Positions 17,701 to 25,480 of a stretch of 64,000 nucleotides of DNA are shown piece after piece. Under the pieces are notes generated by a model. It was not told the origin of the DNA and searched no databases. It saw only the letters and a program-made list of their open reading frames with translations. Both the position numbers and the translations under genes were made by a program. The stretch lies in contig NZ_CAJGBN010000009.1 in NCBI RefSeq assembly GCF_904426505.1, positions 1 through 64,000 on the forward strand, written 5' to 3'. This DNA comes from Rubrivivax sp. A210 (GTDB lineage: Bacteria; Pseudomonadota; Gammaproteobacteria; Burkholderiales; Burkholderiaceae_C). Each line of letters opens with the position of its first letter. Position 1 is the first letter of the stretch.

Positions 17701-18385
17701 CGGGCTGCATGACGCGCGATTTGTCGGTCGCCGTGACAATCATCTTGTGCTGGGGCGCGATGAGCAGGTAACCGCCGCTGCGGCCGTAGTGGGACTCGGA
17801 GATCCGATCCAGAAAGTTCGGCTTGCCCAGATTGATGGTGGCCACCATGGCGCCGATGACCTTGCCGGCGCCATCGAAAACCGGCGCGGTGATGCTGAAG
17901 ATGGGTGCGCCCAGTTTCTTCCCCATGGCTGGCCGCCCGATCATCGTCTTGCCGTCTCTCAGCGGGATGGAGACTGACTCCCTGTCGAGATAGTTGGTAC
18001 CAATCCGCCCGGCCGAGTGCGGCACATCGGCTATCGCTGTTCCATCTGTTCCCGTGATGAAGACGCCACCGTTGAACAAGAGTTGGAGCAGCGGCCGTTG
18101 ATCGAGCAGAGCCTGCAGTGCCGGCTGATTCCAGAATATTGCGGGTGTAATTTCCTTGGCGATGATCTCCAGCGCTTGCCTGCGATCATTCAGGCGATCA
18201 TTGATTTCACGGGCCATCCCGGTCACGGCAGAGAACTGCTGTGCCCCCATCACAAGCTGCATTTCCTCTCGCAACACGCGACTTGCATAGAACGCGATTG
18301 ACCAGATGCCTGCCAAGAGGAACAGCAGCGTGATCAGGGTCACCCTCGTCTTGAGCGAGCGCAGCGACGGAAGGTGAAAGTTCAT
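14738..18385 (-). CDS. Membrane Cache-HAMP-PAS-GGDEF-EAL c-di-GMP enzyme
   Basis: A 1215-residue protein from the ATG at 18385 (a GTG at 18400 would add 5). A membrane span near residues 15-35 is followed by a periplasmic Cache-like sensor (40-285), a second span (295-315), HAMP (320-370) and three PAS domains (about 375-505, 520-635 and 640-755). The GGDEF domain has an intact GGDEF at 843-847, preceded by an intact RxxD inhibitory site (RESD) with the standard 5-residue spacer. The EAL domain has EALIRW near 972 and DDFGTGYSSLSYLK. Both catalytic signatures are complete, so it may make and degrade cyclic di-GMP. The sensed ligand is unknown. Confidence 0.93.
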   Translation of the reverse strand: MNFHLPSLRSLKTRVTLITLLFLLAGIWSIAFYASRVLREEMQLVMGAQQFSAVTGMAREINDRLNDRRQALEIIAKEITPAIFWNQPALQALLDQRPLLQLLFNGGVFITGTDGTAIADVPHSAGRIGTNYLDRESVSIPLRDGKTMIGRPAMGKKLGAPIFSITAPVFDGAGKVIGAMVATINLGKPNFLDRISESHYGRSGGYLLIAPQHKMIVTATDKSRVMQPVPPPGINAMHDLYMQGYEGFGTAVSSRGVLELSAAKSIPATGWFIAAILPAEEAFAPVDSMLRRLFAGAMALTVLAGVLTWLLTRRMLRQQFAPMLVASRAIADRLSDDQPVQALPVSRNDEVGELIRSFNSLLESYARREELLKASEAFKEVVLNSLDSEIAVVDRNGVIQAVNTRWHQYSLENSLEPGRPAAHTGIGSNYLAACDAGSKAGVEGIESVRLGIESVLAGHTPEFGFEYPCDSPDRRRWFSMKVLPLGPGAQAGAVITHTAITERKLAERALQRIQLMMERTEGMARLASFEWEVDANVVTWSPEMYRIFGRNPDLGVPNLQGLTELYTPESAQQLLHAIDKAVSDGTPYELELMTVQPDGNQRPCLTKGFPERDALGTVVRVSGLVQDITERRKEEEDLRLAASVFRHAREGIAITDAGGIIIDVNEAFSRITGYSREEVIGRNPRLLQSGLHDQAFYAAIWNDLLSLGHWDGEIWNRRKNGELFAELIAISAVRDASGRALRYVALFTDITAIKRHQSDLEHIAHFDALTNLPNRAVLADRLQQAMLQAQRRGQRLAVAYLDLDGFKAVNDQYGHEAGDQVLVTLATRMRQTLRESDTLSRMGGDEFVAVLSDLDDMATSQAMLTRLLVAAAQPVKLGQLTLQLSASLGVTFYPQASEINADQLLRQADQAMYQAKQAGKNRYQIFDAALDRDVRGRHESLDRIRQAVANKEFVLHYQPKVNMRTGQIIGAEALIRWQHPEEGLLAPGKFLPVIETHPLTVELGEWVIDEALTQVELWRAKGLDLQVSVNVNARHLQQVDFVQRLQSILAAHPSVEPRSLGLEVLETSALEDIAQVSRVIEACSRLGVEFALDDFGTGYSSLSYLKRLGVAQIKIDQSFVRDMLDDRSDSAILLAVMGLAAAFKREVIAEGVETVAHGTALLQLGCELAQGYGIARPMPAEEMPTWAATWRPEAAWEELARRDETVVSKAAVAGR

Positions 18386-19086
18386 GCTGACGGCCGCCAC
18401 GGAATCAGAGGGAGGGTGGGCGGAGAGGCAGGCCGGATTGATCGCCCACAGCTATGGCTGCAGGTCGACGGCAAGGGTCGGGGACGCCAGAGGCAAGGGC
18501 GGTTGGCCGCGAGCCCTCGATGCGGGGCGCCGTCCTGCATTGAGCCCAAGTGCCCGCAGCGATGTTGGCAGGCCAGGGGCAAGCGCGCTGCATCGGAGTG
18601 CTGCTGAGCCGGCCAACTTCATCCCGATGCTCCTGGTTGGGGCGCGGAGAGCGCACTTGGGGAGAGAGCCGTTGACGCACCCGAAGCCCGAGCCGAGACG
18701 TTCGGAGCAAGCATGGCGTGCGGTGTCTATCTATCGGCACGCCCTGGCCGAACCTGAGGCAGCCGACGCCGGTGACGGCCCGCCTGCTGCAATCAGCCCG
18801 TCGATGCAGGCCGGCTGCATGCGCAAGGCATTCAAGGCGGTCTCCCCTGGCCAGACGCCGGACGCCGGACGCCCGCTCAACGCTCGGCCCCTTCCCCCCC
18901 CGCCCGGTGGTCGAGGCCACCTGACATGGGGCCCAGTGTGTCTTGCAGGCGCTCTTCTCGGTGCCGGCCGAGCCGGCTGCCGTAACCGTTGGGGAGCAAC
19001 TGACCCTGGCTCGACCCATCGTGGAGGCGGACGGCGGTCTACGGTGGATGACACGGCAGCTCATCGGGGTGGAGCGGAGGTTGCAG
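18386..19086. other. Intergenic stretch at the left edge of the accessory region, no gene recognised
   Basis: About 700 bases between the divergent c-di-GMP gene and the hipBA operator array. Open frames on both strands have Arg/Pro/Gly-rich translations without family character. One plus-strand frame at about 18930-19117 has a more protein-like composition but no start codon. No transposase, integrase or att-like repeat was seen. Confidence 0.5.
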
Positions 19087-19253
19087 TTTCGGAGTTTAAG
19101 TTTTCTCCGTCGCTGAGGCGTCATTAAATGCTCTAATTTCGGAGTTCGAGGAACTTTCTCATTGCGAAGCCTCATATGTGGCATAGTTTCGGACTTCAAG
19201 GAACATCCGCATCCTGACGCTGCGAGGACTCCTCATTTCTGGAACTCCGAAAT
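19087..19253 (+). promoter_or_regulatory. Operator-like repeat array controlling hipBA
   Basis: Three direct copies of TTTCGGAGTT or a close variant begin at 19087, 19137 and 19187, exactly 50 bases apart. Copy 2 is TTTCGGAGTTCGAGGAAC and copy 3 is TTTCGGACTTCAAGGAAC; both contain a small TTC-N3-GAA dyad. An inverted copy, GGAACTCCGAAAT (19241-19253), covers the ribosome-binding site and start codon of hipB. HipB proteins are known to repress their own operon by binding spaced operators, so these are the likely HipB sites. The period of nearly five helical turns would put the direct copies on one DNA face. Confidence 0.7.
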
Positions 19254-19551
19254 GACAACAGAACCGACCGCCCTGCAGGCCCCACTGCACATCGAGACCG
19301 CAGCCGATCTTGGCCCGGCCGTGCGGGCGCATCGACGCGAGCAGTCACTTCGCATAGACGATGCAGCTTCACTCAGTGGCGTCTCGGTTGACCTGCTCTC
19401 CCGACTCGAAAACGGCAAGGGCTCGGTGCGGTTCGACAAGCTCCTGACCGTGCTGGACGGGCTGGGACTGGCACTGGTGGTGGGCCCCAAGGACCACCCC
19501 TGGTTGCAGTCGGTCTCGAGACCCCGCTCCGGGGACACGAAGCAGCCATGA
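19252..19551 (+). CDS. hipB: HipB-like antitoxin and repressor (Xre family)
   Basis: A 99-residue protein from the ATG at 19252. The central helix-turn-helix (about residues 22-78) contains LGPAVRAHRREQSLRIDDAASLSGVSVDLLSRLENG, of the Xre type. It would bind HipA and repress the operon through the repeats upstream; one repeat overlaps its own start codon. Its TGA overlaps the hipA ATG in ATGA, which gives translational coupling and the antitoxin-first order expected for type II toxin-antitoxin systems. An in-frame ATG at 19162 is rejected because it lies inside the operator array. Confidence 0.88.
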   Translation: MTTEPTALQAPLHIETAADLGPAVRAHRREQSLRIDDAASLSGVSVDLLSRLENGKGSVRFDKLLTVLDGLGLALVVGPKDHPWLQSVSRPRSGDTKQP

Positions 19552-20915
19552 CGCCGGCGGCCACGTCCCCGCACTCTCTCACCCTCTGGGCCGACGGCCA
19601 GGCGGTCGCCACCCTGGGCCACGAGCCGCTGAGGGACCTGTGGTCACTCGACTACGACCACGACTGGGTCCAGACGCCGCAAGCGTTCCCGCTGTCGCCC
19701 GCCCTGCCACTGGCGCCCCCCGCAGACGGCTACGCGGCCGGCGCGGTCAAGCGCTTCGTGGAGAACCTGCTGCCCGAAGGACGCGCGCTCGACATCACCG
19801 CCACGACCTACCGCGTCTCCAAGTCGAACATCTTCGCCCTCATCAACGCGCTCGGCACCGAGACCACAGGTGCGTTCCGGTTCTGGCCAACGGGGGAGGC
19901 ACCACCCTCCATCGTTGCCATGCCAGCGCGGGAAGTGACCCGGGACGAGCTGCATCAACGCCTGAGCGAGCGTGATGCGATTCCGCTGGCCGTGTGGGAT
20001 GGCAATGTCCGCATGTCCATCGCGGGCGTCCAGGACAAGATGATGGTCTACCTCGACCGTCCCCTCGACGAGGGCGGTCGCATATTCCTTGTCGAGCCCC
20101 CGTTGGCGTCGACCCACATCCTCAAGCCCGAGCCGGGGCGGACGGCGACTCCCCATCTCGTGGTCAACGAGCACTACTGCATGTCTCTCGCCCGACGCAT
20201 GGGCCTTCCGGTCGCCGACGTCAGCATCTATAGAACGCCAAGGCCGGTACTGGTCGTCAGCCGCTTCGACCGCGTCGTGCGGGAGGAGGCGACAGGGCCC
20301 GTCGTGAAGCGCCTGCACATCATCGACGCCTGCCAGGCCGCGGACCTGCCTGCAACCTACAAGTACGAGCGGAATTTCGGCAGCGGCGAGCATGTTCGCA
20401 ACATCCGCGAGGGCGTCAGCTTCGCAATCCTGTTCGACCGCGTGGCGCAGACGGTCAACAAGGCCGCCGCGCGCCTGACCTTGCTCAGATGGGCACTGTT
20501 CCAGTTCCTGATTGGCAACAGCGACGCGCACGGCAAGAACTTCTCGTTCTTCGTTCGCCGCCAGGGGCTGGAGCCGGCGCCCTGGTACGACCTGGTCAGC
20601 ATGGTGCAGTACCCCGCCATCGACCACGAGCTGGCGATGGCGTATGGCGACGCCTTCTCGCTCAACGACGTGGATGCGTTCGAGTTGGCGGCCTTCGCGA
20701 TGAGATGCAATGTAGACCGACGACTGCTGAAGCGCGAGGCCACGCGGCTGGCCAAGCTCGCGACCGCGCACGCACCGCCGCAGGCTCTCATGGACGACTA
20801 CGTGGACGAAGAGCGGGCCTTCACAGGGCAACTTCGCGACTTCATCGTTGGTCAGGCATCGCGGCTGACAACGCTGGCGGCTGCCGCCTCCAAGATAAAG
20901 GACGAGTACTTGTAG
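19548..20915 (+). CDS. hipA: HipA-like serine/threonine kinase toxin
   Basis: A 455-residue protein, close to the length of E. coli HipA (440). It carries the N-terminal couple_hipA region, SIAGVQDKMMVY near 157-168 where HipA has its regulatory P-loop serine, the ATP-binding lysine in HILKP (about 193), the catalytic loop GNSDAHGKNFS with Asp 326, and the metal-binding YDLVS with Asp 348. All kinase residues look intact, so an active toxin is expected. In E. coli HipA phosphorylates glutamyl-tRNA synthetase and causes growth arrest; the target here is not known. It overlaps hipB by 4 bases and converges on the small unknown gene at 20939 with a 23-base gap. Confidence 0.92.
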   Translation: MTPAATSPHSLTLWADGQAVATLGHEPLRDLWSLDYDHDWVQTPQAFPLSPALPLAPPADGYAAGAVKRFVENLLPEGRALDITATTYRVSKSNIFALINALGTETTGAFRFWPTGEAPPSIVAMPAREVTRDELHQRLSERDAIPLAVWDGNVRMSIAGVQDKMMVYLDRPLDEGGRIFLVEPPLASTHILKPEPGRTATPHLVVNEHYCMSLARRMGLPVADVSIYRTPRPVLVVSRFDRVVREEATGPVVKRLHIIDACQAADLPATYKYERNFGSGEHVRNIREGVSFAILFDRVAQTVNKAAARLTLLRWALFQFLIGNSDAHGKNFSFFVRRQGLEPAPWYDLVSMVQYPAIDHELAMAYGDAFSLNDVDAFELAAFAMRCNVDRRLLKREATRLAKLATAHAPPQALMDDYVDEERAFTGQLRDFIVGQASRLTTLAAAASKIKDEYL

Positions 20916-20938
20916 GTCGTGACGACTACGACGTACGG

Positions 20939-21259
20939 CTAGGGACTGCTGGCGGCATCGACATAGCGCACGTACCCTGGGCCGGCAGTTCGACGCGGTC
21001 TGGCGCCAGTCATGTTCCGTGCGTTGGCGTAGAAGATGTCTGTGCCTTCATCCCGATTCGTCTTCACTGCCACGATATCGGCACGTATCCAGGTATCACC
21101 GAGGACGATGTCGATCTCAGCGCAAGCGCTGGCCCGCGTCACGCTGACGGCTGTCTGCATGGCGATTCCGCAGCCAGACTCGTACACCTTGCCATCATCG
21201 TGAAGGTAGGTGAGCGGCAAGTTGGCGCGCTGCTTGGTGAAAAGTACCAACCTCTCCAT
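20939..21259 (-). CDS. Hypothetical protein at the end of the restriction operon
   Basis: A 106-residue protein from an ATG at 21259, with GGGAG about 8 bases upstream. A longer in-frame start at 21328 would overlap hsdR. It begins 37 bases after the hsdR stop codon, so it is probably the last gene of the hsdM-to-hsdR transcript. The sequence is soluble and mixed alpha/beta, with central HDDGKVYESGCGIAMQTAVS and EIDIVLGDTWIRADIVAVKT; the C-terminal 25 residues look disordered. No family is recognised. It could be a restriction-alleviation, antitoxin or anti-restriction partner; none of these is shown. Confidence 0.6.
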   Translation of the reverse strand: MERLVLFTKQRANLPLTYLHDDGKVYESGCGIAMQTAVSVTRASACAEIDIVLGDTWIRADIVAVKTNRDEGTDIFYANARNMTGARPRRTAGPGYVRYVDAASSP

Positions 21260-21296
21260 CGATTCGCTCCCGATGCCTTGCCTGGGCCATGCAGTG

Positions 21297-24200
21297 CTAA
21301 GCCGCCGCCCGCTGCCTGATCTCGTCAAGCACCTGCACCATCCGATCGACCTTGGCCACCGGGAACAGGCCCTCCGGCCCCTGGGGGCTGATGTCGAGAA
21401 ACGGCGACTCGTACAGCCGCCCGGCTTCCATCACACCGTTGGTCGTCAGCTCGGAAACGATCAACTCGATGAACTCGATCTGGTCCGGCGTGGCCTGGGT
21501 GCCCGCGATCACTTCGCTGAAGGCTTGCGATACCGCCTCGCGCTCCATGCCCACCAAGGAGCGGATGAAGATGCCCAGCCCGAACATGCCTTCGGCCGCC
21601 TTCTGGATCAGTTCCGGGGTGCCGCCCGCGTCCGCCAGCATGCGCTCCAGTTCTGCCAGGTCGGTGGGCGTCAGCGCCTGGCCGCGCCGCAGTCGCTGCA
21701 AGGCCAGATGCCCCTCGTGGGCCTTGAGGAACTGCCGCGCCTTGTCCTTGAACCGGATCATGTCCAGAGCCAGGCCCGCAGCGATACCGACTTCGGGCAG
21801 GTCGAAGTGGGTCTCGGCGCCCAGCTCGTCGATGAAGTCGGTGTAGACGACCTTCTTCTTCGACTTCTCGATCAGCTTGACCAGCAGGCGCAGCCGCTTG
21901 CGGGCGTTCTCCAGCATGCCCAGCGTCACGTCGTTCCACCATTCGTCGCCCGCGATGGCCTGGATCAGCACCATCTCGGCCTGGATGGCAGGCACGGCTT
22001 CCTGCTCCTCCAGGGCGCTCGCAATGGTGCGAATCTGATCCCGCAGCGCGCCAAACCCGGGCGCGGCTTTCACGATGGCCAGCTGCGTGCGCAGCACGAG
22101 CAGGTCGAAGCGTTTGGCCTCCTCGTCCGCGTCCACCAACTCAGTGGGCAAGCTGGCGATGTGGCTGGCCAGCTCAGTGTGGTCGTCGCCGGTCAACGCC
22201 TTCCAGGCATCGGGCCGCGCAAACTTCTCGACGGCGCGCCGCTGCGGCCGCACCACGAAGTTCTGAACATTCATGGCCGCCACCACCTGGTGCAGATGGC
22301 CGGCCATGCTGTCGCGCAACTGCTGGTGGTTGGGTTGCGGCCCGTACTTGGCAGGGGGCTCGTTGACGTGCTGCCCGCCGAAGCCCTTGTGGTCCAGCTC
22401 TTCGATCAGGCTCAACCGCGCCTTGAACAGGCGCGTGCCCAGGGATTCGCCGCCACTGCCGTCCGTGGTGTCCGGGTTCTGGCTGAAGAATTCCAGGTTC
22501 TGGCAGTAGTCGAACAGGTAGAAGAACTTCTTGTGTTCGCCCGGGCCGAACAGGTCAGGGCACAGCCGCGTGCCGCGCCCCACCATCTGCCAGAACTTCG
22601 TGCGTGAGCGGACGATCTTGAAGAACACCAGGTTCACCACCTCGGGCACGTCGATGCCGGTGTCCAGCATGTCCACCGAGATGGCGATGTGCGGCGCCCT
22701 GTCCTTGGCCGAGAAGGCGTCGATCAGGCTCTGCGCATAGACGGTCTTGTAGGTGACGACCCGGGCGAACTCGCCCTTGTAGTGCGGGTAGTTGACATTG
22801 AAACGCTCGGCGATGAACTCGGCGTGCTCGTTGTTCTTGGCGAACACGATGGTCTTGCCCAGGCGGTCGCCGCCGGCCACCTTCTGGCCTTTGGTCATCA
22901 GGTGCGCCAGCGCCTTGTCGACCGTGTCGGTGTTGAACAGCCACTTGTTCAGGGCCGCCGCCTCCACCTCGTTGGGCGGCGGGGTGCCGTCCTCGGTCCA
23001 CTCCAGGGCGTCCCACTGTTCCTTCTCGGCCTCGGAGAGCTGGGCGTACTTGATGCCGTCGCGCTGAAACTTCAGCGGCACCGACACCGCCAGCGGCGGC
23101 ACCAAGTGGCCATCGGCCACCGCCTGGTCCAGCGGGTAGGCGTCGGTGGGCACGCCGTCCTCCAGGTCGAACAGGCCGTAGGTGTTGTGGTCGATCTCGT
23201 CCTTGGGCGTGGCCGTCAGGCCCACCAGCAGGCAGTCGAAGTACTCGAAGATGGCGCGGTACTTCTGGTAGACCGAGCGGTGCGCCTCGTCGATGACGAT
23301 CAGGTCGAAGTGGCCCACGCCGAAGCGCCGCTGCCCGTCCATCGCCTCGTCGATCAAGCCCATCATCGTGGGGTAGGTGGACACGAACACCCGCCCCTCG
23401 GTGTGCTTGTCGGTCACCAGATTGACGGGCGACGAGTCGGGCAGGTGGCGCTTGAAGGCATTCACCGCCTGGTTCACCAGCGCCACCCGGTCGGCCAGGA
23501 ACAGCACCCGCTTGGCCCAGTTGGCGCGCATCAGCACATCGGCCAGGGCGATCACCGTGCGCGTCTTGCCCGCGCCGGTGGCCATCACCGCCAGCGCCTT
23601 GCGCAGGTGGTGCTGCTCGAACGTCTCGCCGATGCGGCGCACCGTGCGCACCTGGTAGTAGCGCTCGATGATGCTGTCATCGATCACCGCGGTGGCCAGC
23701 GGCTTGCGGCTGCTGCGGCGCTGGATCATCAGCGCCAGCTCGGCCTTCTTGTAGAACCCCTGCACGGCGCGCGGCGGGTAGAGCGCGTCGTCCCAGATCC
23801 AATGCTCATAGCCGTTGGAACAGAAGATCACCGGCCGCTGGCCGTACTGCGCTTCCAGGCAGTCGGCATACAGCCTGGCCTGTTGCTGGCCCACCTTGGC
23901 GCCCTTCTTCGTGCGCTTGGCTTCCACCAGCGCCAGCGGCTTGCCGTCGTCACCCCACAGCACGTAGTCGACGAAGCCCTTGCCTTGCGCGTTGGGCATG
24001 CCGCTGACCTCGATCTCGAAGTTCTTCTTCGGGTCGAGTTGCCAGCCGGCCTCTTTCAACAGCAGGTCGATGAAGTAGTCGCGGGTTTCGGCTTCGGAAT
24101 AGTCGTGGGTGTCGGGTGTGGCGGCGTTGGCCAGCTTGGCGGCGGCCACCTGCTCACGCAGCCGGGCCAGTTCGGCATCCAGCGCCGCCGTGGCGCCCAG

Positions 24201-24725
24201 CAGTGTGGAGAGCCTTTCATCGCGCTCGGCGAGTTGCGCTTGCAGCTTCTGCAACTGGTCCAGGGTCTGCGGTGGCACGGCCGGGGCCGCGACGGCAGGC
24301 CGGGCCAGCAGCGCCGGGTTGAAGGCCAGCCCGGGGTCCGGTCGGCCGCGCTGGCCATAGGTGCGCGCCAGCCAGTAGCCGATGTGGAACAGCTCGCGTG
24401 TGGCCACCACGGCATCGGCCGGCAGCACCTTGCGGCCGCTGTGCACCGCCTGGTTGCCAAGTTCCTTGATCACCTTGGCCTTGGTGAACACCGCCTGGCC
24501 CACCACCTGAGCAAAGGTGGGTTCATGGATCAGCGCGCTCAGGTTGTCCTGGTAGGGCAGGCGCAGGCCGCGGTCGTGCTTGTAGAGCCAGGCCACCGCC
24601 ATTTCCAGCGTGCGCCGAGCGTAGAAGCAGGAGGCCCGCGCGTCGGTGTGCGCCATGTCTTCGGCCTTGGTCGCCGCCTCGTGCAGCAACGGCCACTCAG
24701 CCAGCAGGAAGCTGAAGTTGCTCAT
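21297..24725 (-). CDS. hsdR: Type I restriction enzyme subunit R (HsdR)
   Basis: An 1142-residue motor and nuclease subunit from the ATG at 24725. It has a DUF4145-like N-terminal helical region (about 20-115, ASCFYARRTLEMAVAWLY) and a coiled stretch. An HSDR_N nuclease domain (about 200-330) has GFVDYVLWGDDG followed by VEAKR, the D...ExK core. A superfamily 2 helicase follows, with Walker A ATGAGKTRT, DEAH box VIDEAHRS, motif III GLTATP, and a C-terminal motor lobe with TGIDVPEV and QMVGRGTR. An EcoEI-type C-terminal domain completes it. All catalytic motifs appear intact. It is separated from its operon partners by two inserted genes and a 182-base gap rich in TTGCAA elements. Confidence 0.95.
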   Translation of the reverse strand: MSNFSFLLAEWPLLHEAATKAEDMAHTDARASCFYARRTLEMAVAWLYKHDRGLRLPYQDNLSALIHEPTFAQVVGQAVFTKAKVIKELGNQAVHSGRKVLPADAVVATRELFHIGYWLARTYGQRGRPDPGLAFNPALLARPAVAAPAVPPQTLDQLQKLQAQLAERDERLSTLLGATAALDAELARLREQVAAAKLANAATPDTHDYSEAETRDYFIDLLLKEAGWQLDPKKNFEIEVSGMPNAQGKGFVDYVLWGDDGKPLALVEAKRTKKGAKVGQQQARLYADCLEAQYGQRPVIFCSNGYEHWIWDDALYPPRAVQGFYKKAELALMIQRRSSRKPLATAVIDDSIIERYYQVRTVRRIGETFEQHHLRKALAVMATGAGKTRTVIALADVLMRANWAKRVLFLADRVALVNQAVNAFKRHLPDSSPVNLVTDKHTEGRVFVSTYPTMMGLIDEAMDGQRRFGVGHFDLIVIDEAHRSVYQKYRAIFEYFDCLLVGLTATPKDEIDHNTYGLFDLEDGVPTDAYPLDQAVADGHLVPPLAVSVPLKFQRDGIKYAQLSEAEKEQWDALEWTEDGTPPPNEVEAAALNKWLFNTDTVDKALAHLMTKGQKVAGGDRLGKTIVFAKNNEHAEFIAERFNVNYPHYKGEFARVVTYKTVYAQSLIDAFSAKDRAPHIAISVDMLDTGIDVPEVVNLVFFKIVRSRTKFWQMVGRGTRLCPDLFGPGEHKKFFYLFDYCQNLEFFSQNPDTTDGSGGESLGTRLFKARLSLIEELDHKGFGGQHVNEPPAKYGPQPNHQQLRDSMAGHLHQVVAAMNVQNFVVRPQRRAVEKFARPDAWKALTGDDHTELASHIASLPTELVDADEEAKRFDLLVLRTQLAIVKAAPGFGALRDQIRTIASALEEQEAVPAIQAEMVLIQAIAGDEWWNDVTLGMLENARKRLRLLVKLIEKSKKKVVYTDFIDELGAETHFDLPEVGIAAGLALDMIRFKDKARQFLKAHEGHLALQRLRRGQALTPTDLAELERMLADAGGTPELIQKAAEGMFGLGIFIRSLVGMEREAVSQAFSEVIAGTQATPDQIEFIELIVSELTTNGVMEAGRLYESPFLDISPQGPEGLFPVAKVDRMVQVLDEIRQRAAA

Positions 24726-24742
24726 GCCTGTCCGCCCCATGA

Positions 24743-24868
24743 ATTGCAATTGGCCGCGCCTCGATTGCAGATGCCCCGGCGAGTCAACCCGTTGAAAGAC
24801 AAGGCAAAATTCGGCTGCATTGCAACTTCAGCCAGTCTTGTTTGCAACTGGCTGGCCGGGGTTGCAAT
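24743..24868. promoter_or_regulatory. Cluster of TTGCAA-type elements upstream of hsdR
   Basis: Five TTGCAA or TTGCAG hexamers begin at 24744, 24765, 24820, 24842 and 24862. Two intervals of 20-22 bases match two helical turns. TTGCAA is self-complementary and AT-rich against a very GC-rich background. The cluster fills the gap between the HNH stop and the hsdR start, so it may be an operator or promoter region allowing hsdR to be expressed apart from the methylase. No binding protein is identified. Confidence 0.5.
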
Positions 24869-24907
24869 CGGCCGGCGGTGGGCTGGAACCCCTGCTCGGC
24901 GTTCGAG

Positions 24908-25480
24908 TCACGGCACAGCCTGGGCTTCAACCGCAGCCGCCAGCAATGGGGCGACGGTTCGCAGGCCGTCCAGCGTGAGTTGCCCGCTGGTGTACATCCG
25001 GTACCACGACCGGCGCCAGCGAATGACGCGCTCGCCGTCGCGCAGCTTCAGTCGGGTCAGCGTGAACTCCGCCTTTGCGCGGTAGGCGGCGGGGACGGCA
25101 TTCGTGGCGCGCATCTGCAGCGAAGGCAGGATGATCTCGAACCAACCGGCGCCCACTTCAAAAGGGTCGAGCACTGCATCGTCGGCATCCCGCTTGGACG
25201 AGTTCAACGGCCCGGACGCGAAACGGTAGTTGCTCCACGCGTAGGCCAGATCGCGGTGGTGCGTGAAGCTGAGAAAGTGATCCACCGTGCCTCCGGTTGG
25301 ATCGTGCATGGCAGCGTAGCCGCACAGGTTGCTGAAACCGTCGGACAACCGGGAGGTGTAAGGCCCCCACAGCGCCGGGGGCCGTGCTGCCGCAGGGTTG
25401 TTGGCCAACCATGCGTCGCCCGGTTCCTTGACCTTGGCATCGAAGCCGCGTGGCTTCTTCACCCGGGCTACCGGGATCAT
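24908..25480 (-). CDS. HNH-like endonuclease, probable partner of the ATPase (PtuB-like)
   Basis: A 190-residue protein with an HNH-like core at about residues 53-110: CGYAAMHDPTGGTVDHFL (His 68), LAYAWSNYRFASG (Asn 84), then PLNSSK and a following LDPF. This matches nucleases that accompany AAA ATPases in Septu-type defence, where the spacing TVDHF...AYxWSN...N..K...LDPF recurs. The usual zinc-binding CxxC is not present; only one Cys remains at 53. Its ATG overlaps the ATPase stop codon in ATGA, so the two are translationally coupled. The C-terminal half is helical and basic. The HNH assignment is by motif; the Septu relationship is inferred. Confidence 0.68.
   Translation of the reverse strand: MIPVARVKKPRGFDAKVKEPGDAWLANNPAAARPPALWGPYTSRLSDGFSNLCGYAAMHDPTGGTVDHFLSFTHHRDLAYAWSNYRFASGPLNSSKRDADDAVLDPFEVGAGWFEIILPSLQMRATNAVPAAYRAKAEFTLTRLKLRDGERVIRWRRSWYRMYTSGQLTLDGLRTVAPLLAAAVEAQAVP

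Noticed and set aside
18386..19086. Search for a duplicated tRNA-Phe 3' end (att site) at the left edge of the island
   Set aside because: No match longer than a few bases to the tRNA 3' segment was found by eye, so no attachment site is claimed.
18384..19127. Plus-strand 247-codon frame in the gap before hipBA
   Set aside because: No ribosome-binding site, family match or conserved-looking segment; it overlaps the operator repeats.
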